This document shows positions 8,831-10,878 of a stretch of 10,878 nt of DNA, piece by piece. Position numbers and translations under genes: made by a program. The DNA lies in NCBI GenBank assembly GCA_016209995.1, contig JACQVC010000025.1, forward strand, positions 1 to 10,878, given 5' to 3'. The notes under the pieces are model-generated. The model saw only the letters and a list, made by a program, of their open reading frames with translations. It searched no databases and had not been told where the DNA came from. Within the stretch, counting starts at the first letter, position 1. Each line of letters opens with the position of its first letter. Source of the stretch: Gemmatimonadota bacterium (GTDB taxonomy: Bacteria > Gemmatimonadota > Gemmatimonadetes > Longimicrobiales > Gaopeijiaceae).

Positions 8831-8869
8831 GTCACAAACTCTTCGTACGCCGGTCACACATTCGTCACA
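8831..8869 (+). promoter_or_regulatory. Three GTCACA direct repeats on one helical face
   Basis: GTCACA occurs at 8831, 8853 and 8864, that is 22 and 11 bp apart, so all three face the same side of the helix. They lie 22-60 bp before the phosphatase start. TCACA resembles a half site of CRP/FNR-type regulators, but no inverted TGTGA partner is present. Direct repeats like these suggest cooperative binding of an unknown activator or repressor. Confidence 0.45.
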
Positions 8870-8890
8870 GGTGGAACCGTCTCAGATCTC

Positions 8891-10447
8891 ATGGACTGGC
8901 TCCTCGACTTCAGCACAGGGCCGCTTCGTGATCGCGGCCCACGTTACCTCTGGTTCAAGCTCGCGATTCTGGCCGGCGCCGGCCTCGCCATCCTGCTGCT
9001 CGTGCAGACGTCCGCGACCTACCGCTACGTCTCGGAGAACCTGGTCAGGCTGGAAGCGCGGCGCAGCGCCGATCGGACCGTCCGCACTCTCGAGACGGCC
9101 GCGCGGTTGGTCGGCGCGGCCGACCCCGCCGGACTCGGGCCGATTCTCGACGACATCCGGCTGGACGCGCCGGAACGCGTGGCCTGGATCTCGGTGCGCA
9201 GCCCGTCCGGGGAGCTGCTGGCGGCGAGCGGGCCGGCCGGCCCGCTCTCGCTCTCCCGGGACGAACTGCTGCAGATTGTCGAACAGCGCGGGACTCTGAG
9301 CGCGCGGGACCACGACGGCCGGCCAATCTTGGTGGCCCTCCTCCCCTGCCGCTGCGCGAGGCCGCTGCCCCCAGGCGACGGCACCACGGGGACCGAGCGG
9401 CGCGCCGAGCCCGCACGTCCCTCGCCTGCGAACTCCAGCGGCCTGAATGCGGGCCTCCCTCGCGGTCCCCTGTTGGCCGAGGTGGCCATGTACCGCGACG
9501 GAATCTCGGCGCCGTTCGGTGGCATTCGGCGGCAGGTCATTGTCACGTCGCTGGCCGCCCTGGCGCTGCTCGGGGCGCTGGCGATCATCTGGCTCCGCTT
9601 CCGACCGTACCTGCGCGGGCGGCTGCTCGAACACCAGCTCGTGCTGGCCCGGAACGTCCAGCACGATCTCCTGCCGCCGGCCGACCGTCAGCCGCCGACC
9701 GTCGGTGTGGGCGCCGCGTGCGTGCCGGCCTCCCACGTCGGGGGAGACTTCTACGACGTCGTGCCCCTCGACTCGCGGCGCGTTGCGTTTCTGGTGGGCG
9801 ACGTCTCGGGCCACGGCATCTCGGCCGCGCTGCTGATGGGACTCATCCACGGCGCCATGAGCGCGAGCGAGTGGACCGAGCCCGACGGCGACCGCCCGCG
9901 GGCGGCGCAGCGCCTCAACGAACTGCTGCTGGCCAAGTCGTCGGCCGAACGCTTCGCGAGCCTGTTCTGGTGCGCGTACGACGCCGACACGGGCCTGCTG
10001 CGGTATATCAACGCGGGACACCTGCCCGCGCTCTGGATGCGCCGGACGATCACGAACGAGGTGATCGTCGAACGGCTCTCGGAGGGCGGGCCGGTGCTGG
10101 GGGTGTTGCCGGGAGCCACCTACCAGCAGGGAGAGATCCGCGTCGAGCCCGGCGATCTGCTGGCGATCTTCTCCGACGGCGTCATCGAGGCGGACGGCGA
10201 CGCGCAGGAGGAATTCGGCGAGGGCCGCCTCGTCAGCGCGATTCGGAACGCCTGGGGACGTCCCGCCCGCGAGATCTGCGACGGCGTCCTGGCTCGCGTC
10301 CGGGCGTTCGAAGGCAACCGGCCCAGCCGGGACGACCAGACGCTGCTCGTCGTCGACTTCGGCGCCGTGCGGGATGCCGTCCCGCAGCCCGCGCCGGATC
10401 ATGAGGTCGGCTGGATGACCGCCAGCCCCCAGGCGCAGTCGACCTGA
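8891..10447 (+). CDS. Membrane-anchored SpoIIE/RsbU-type PP2C serine phosphatase
   Basis: This 518-residue inner-membrane protein has a first transmembrane helix at about 20-39 (WFKLAILAGAGLAILLLVQ) and an extracytoplasmic region to about 214. A second helix spans about 215-236 (VIVTSLAALALLGALAIIW). A short linker (LARNVQHDLLPP, near 254) leads to a cytosolic SpoIIE phosphatase domain. The metal-binding aspartates are all present: VGGDFYDV near 283, GDVSGHG near 303, SDGVIEA near 427 and DDQT near 480. It should therefore be active on a phosphoserine/threonine partner, classically an anti-sigma-factor antagonist. No such partner is encoded here. The extracytoplasmic region contains a Pro/Arg-rich stretch with a CRC motif (about 152-195), which looks like an insertion. 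The ATG has only a distant GGTGGA, so initiation may be weak. It is divergent from the sigma54 activator gene. Confidence 0.93.
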   Translation: MDWLLDFSTGPLRDRGPRYLWFKLAILAGAGLAILLLVQTSATYRYVSENLVRLEARRSADRTVRTLETAARLVGAADPAGLGPILDDIRLDAPERVAWISVRSPSGELLAASGPAGPLSLSRDELLQIVEQRGTLSARDHDGRPILVALLPCRCARPLPPGDGTTGTERRAEPARPSPANSSGLNAGLPRGPLLAEVAMYRDGISAPFGGIRRQVIVTSLAALALLGALAIIWLRFRPYLRGRLLEHQLVLARNVQHDLLPPADRQPPTVGVGAACVPASHVGGDFYDVVPLDSRRVAFLVGDVSGHGISAALLMGLIHGAMSASEWTEPDGDRPRAAQRLNELLLAKSSAERFASLFWCAYDADTGLLRYINAGHLPALWMRRTITNEVIVERLSEGGPVLGVLPGATYQQGEIRVEPGDLLAIFSDGVIEADGDAQEEFGEGRLVSAIRNAWGRPAREICDGVLARVRAFEGNRPSRDDQTLLVVDFGAVRDAVPQPAPDHEVGWMTASPQAQST

Positions 10448-10482
10448 TGGGATCCCTGCGTCGTCCTACTCGTTCGATGAGC

Positions 10483-10510
10483 CGCCGTTCGGCCACTGGG
10501 CCGGCCGGCG
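10483..10510 (+). other. GC-rich hairpin between the phosphatase and secreted-protein genes
   Basis: CGCCG-TT-CGGCC (10483-10494) pairs with GGCCG-GC-CGGCG (10499-10510) around the loop ACTG: ten base pairs with a 2x2 internal mismatch. There is no T run, so it is a poor intrinsic terminator. It ends 12 bp before the next gene's ribosome-binding site and could be a leader structure or a partial terminator. Confidence 0.45.
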
Positions 10511-10522
10511 ATCGGTCGATTC

Positions 10523-10529
10523 AAGGAGA
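10523..10529 (+). promoter_or_regulatory. Ribosome-binding site fixing a GTG start
   Basis: AAGGAGA stands 6 nt before GTG 10536. It is the strongest Shine-Dalgarno match seen in the window and settles the start of the secreted-protein gene, which has no ATG nearby. Confidence 0.75.
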
Positions 10530-10535
10530 TCGCAC

Positions 10536-10878
10536 GTGACGAACACACGACTGACGAAGGGCCTGCTGACGTCGGTTCTGACCCTCGCCCTCGGCGCGCC
10601 GGTCCTGGTCCGGGCCCAGGCCGCACCCGATCTGGCTGGCACCTGGACGTTCGACGCGGACCGCAGCGATCAGCCGCCCGCCCGCGGCGGCGGCCCCGGC
10701 CGGGATGGTGGCATCGGGCGCGGCGGGGGGCGCGACGGCGCACCCGGCCGCGGCGGTGGCCGCGGCGGAGGAGTGGGCCGGGGCGGGGGGCGTGACGGCC
10801 TGGGCGGGGGGCGCGGCCGCGGCCGCGGTCTGGGCGCCCCGGCAACCCAGCTCGTCATCACGCAGACCGCGAGTGAGC
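10536..10878 (+). CDS. Secreted Gly/Arg-rich protein, N-terminal part (3' end outside window)
   Basis: The frame from GTG 10536 is open to the right edge (114 codons). It starts MTNTRLTKGLLTSVLTLALG, a signal peptide with a basic end, a hydrophobic core and a likely cut after VRAQA (near residue 29). The mature part opens DLAGTWTFDADRSDQPP, a short motif I associate with secreted hypothetical proteins of Acidobacteriota. About 45 residues of RGGG/GRGRG repeats follow (about 49-98). After them LGAPATQLVITQTASE resumes normal sequence, where the folded domain should begin. The function is unknown. The Gly/Arg tract looks like a flexible linker, and the cationic residues could hold it near the outer membrane. 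It lies 88 bp after the phosphatase gene on the same strand, and a shared transcript is possible. The signal peptide and ribosome-binding site make the gene itself fairly sure. Confidence 0.78.
   Translation, partial: MTNTRLTKGLLTSVLTLALGAPVLVRAQAAPDLAGTWTFDADRSDQPPARGGGPGRDGGIGRGGGRDGAPGRGGGRGGGVGRGGGRDGLGGGRGRGRGLGAPATQLVITQTASE

Noticed and set aside
8882..10402. A 506-codon open frame on the minus strand
   Set aside because: It is antisense to the phosphatase gene, whose motifs are unmistakable, and its own translation is low-complexity Arg/Gln/Pro-rich.

Overview
The window is GC-rich, with third codon positions almost always G or C. It carries a large Oar-like TonB-dependent receptor and a secreted protein with a 'GTWTFDADRSD'-type start to its mature part. 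Together these suggest an Acidobacteriota chromosome, perhaps class Vicinamibacteria. That assignment rests on gene style alone, since there is no rRNA or marker gene. I see no tRNA, rRNA, CRISPR array, insertion sequence or phage gene.

Layout. Positions 1-2640 (+) hold the C-terminal part of the TonB receptor, cut by the left edge and closed by a perfect 12-bp hairpin that looks like a two-way terminator. Next comes a 290-bp stretch containing a possible 54-residue minus-strand gene (2747-2911). A short-chain dehydrogenase-like gene (2995-3777, +) follows and converges on a minus-strand block. In transcription order that block is a GAF/AAA+/Fis sigma54-type activator (8646 down to 7021), a 282-bp gap rich in inverted repeats, an MmgE/PrpD-family enzyme (6738 to 5311), and a DASS-family di/tricarboxylate transporter (5256 to 3793). 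Divergent from the activator, across a 244-bp regulatory gap, is a membrane-anchored SpoIIE/PP2C phosphatase (8891-10447, +). A secreted Gly/Arg-rich protein begins at 10536 and runs off the right edge.

How the genes may work together. The MmgE/PrpD enzyme and the transporter are 54 bp apart on one strand and probably form an uptake-plus-catabolism unit for a citrate-like or dicarboxylate substrate. The activator just upstream on the same strand is a candidate regulator, but I found no correctly spaced sigma54 promoter in front of the enzyme. The one sigma54-like match (GG-N10-GC with TTGC) lies in front of the phosphatase. The phosphatase has all its metal-binding aspartates, yet no anti-sigma factor or antagonist is encoded nearby, so its partner lies elsewhere.

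I see no clear new multi-gene system. The most interesting points are the SDR that lacks the catalytic Ser and Tyr, the GTCACA direct repeats spaced 22 and 11 bp apart before the phosphatase gene, the nested inverted repeat at 6849-6937, the possible small protein at 2747-2911, and the changed first substrate motif of the transporter.
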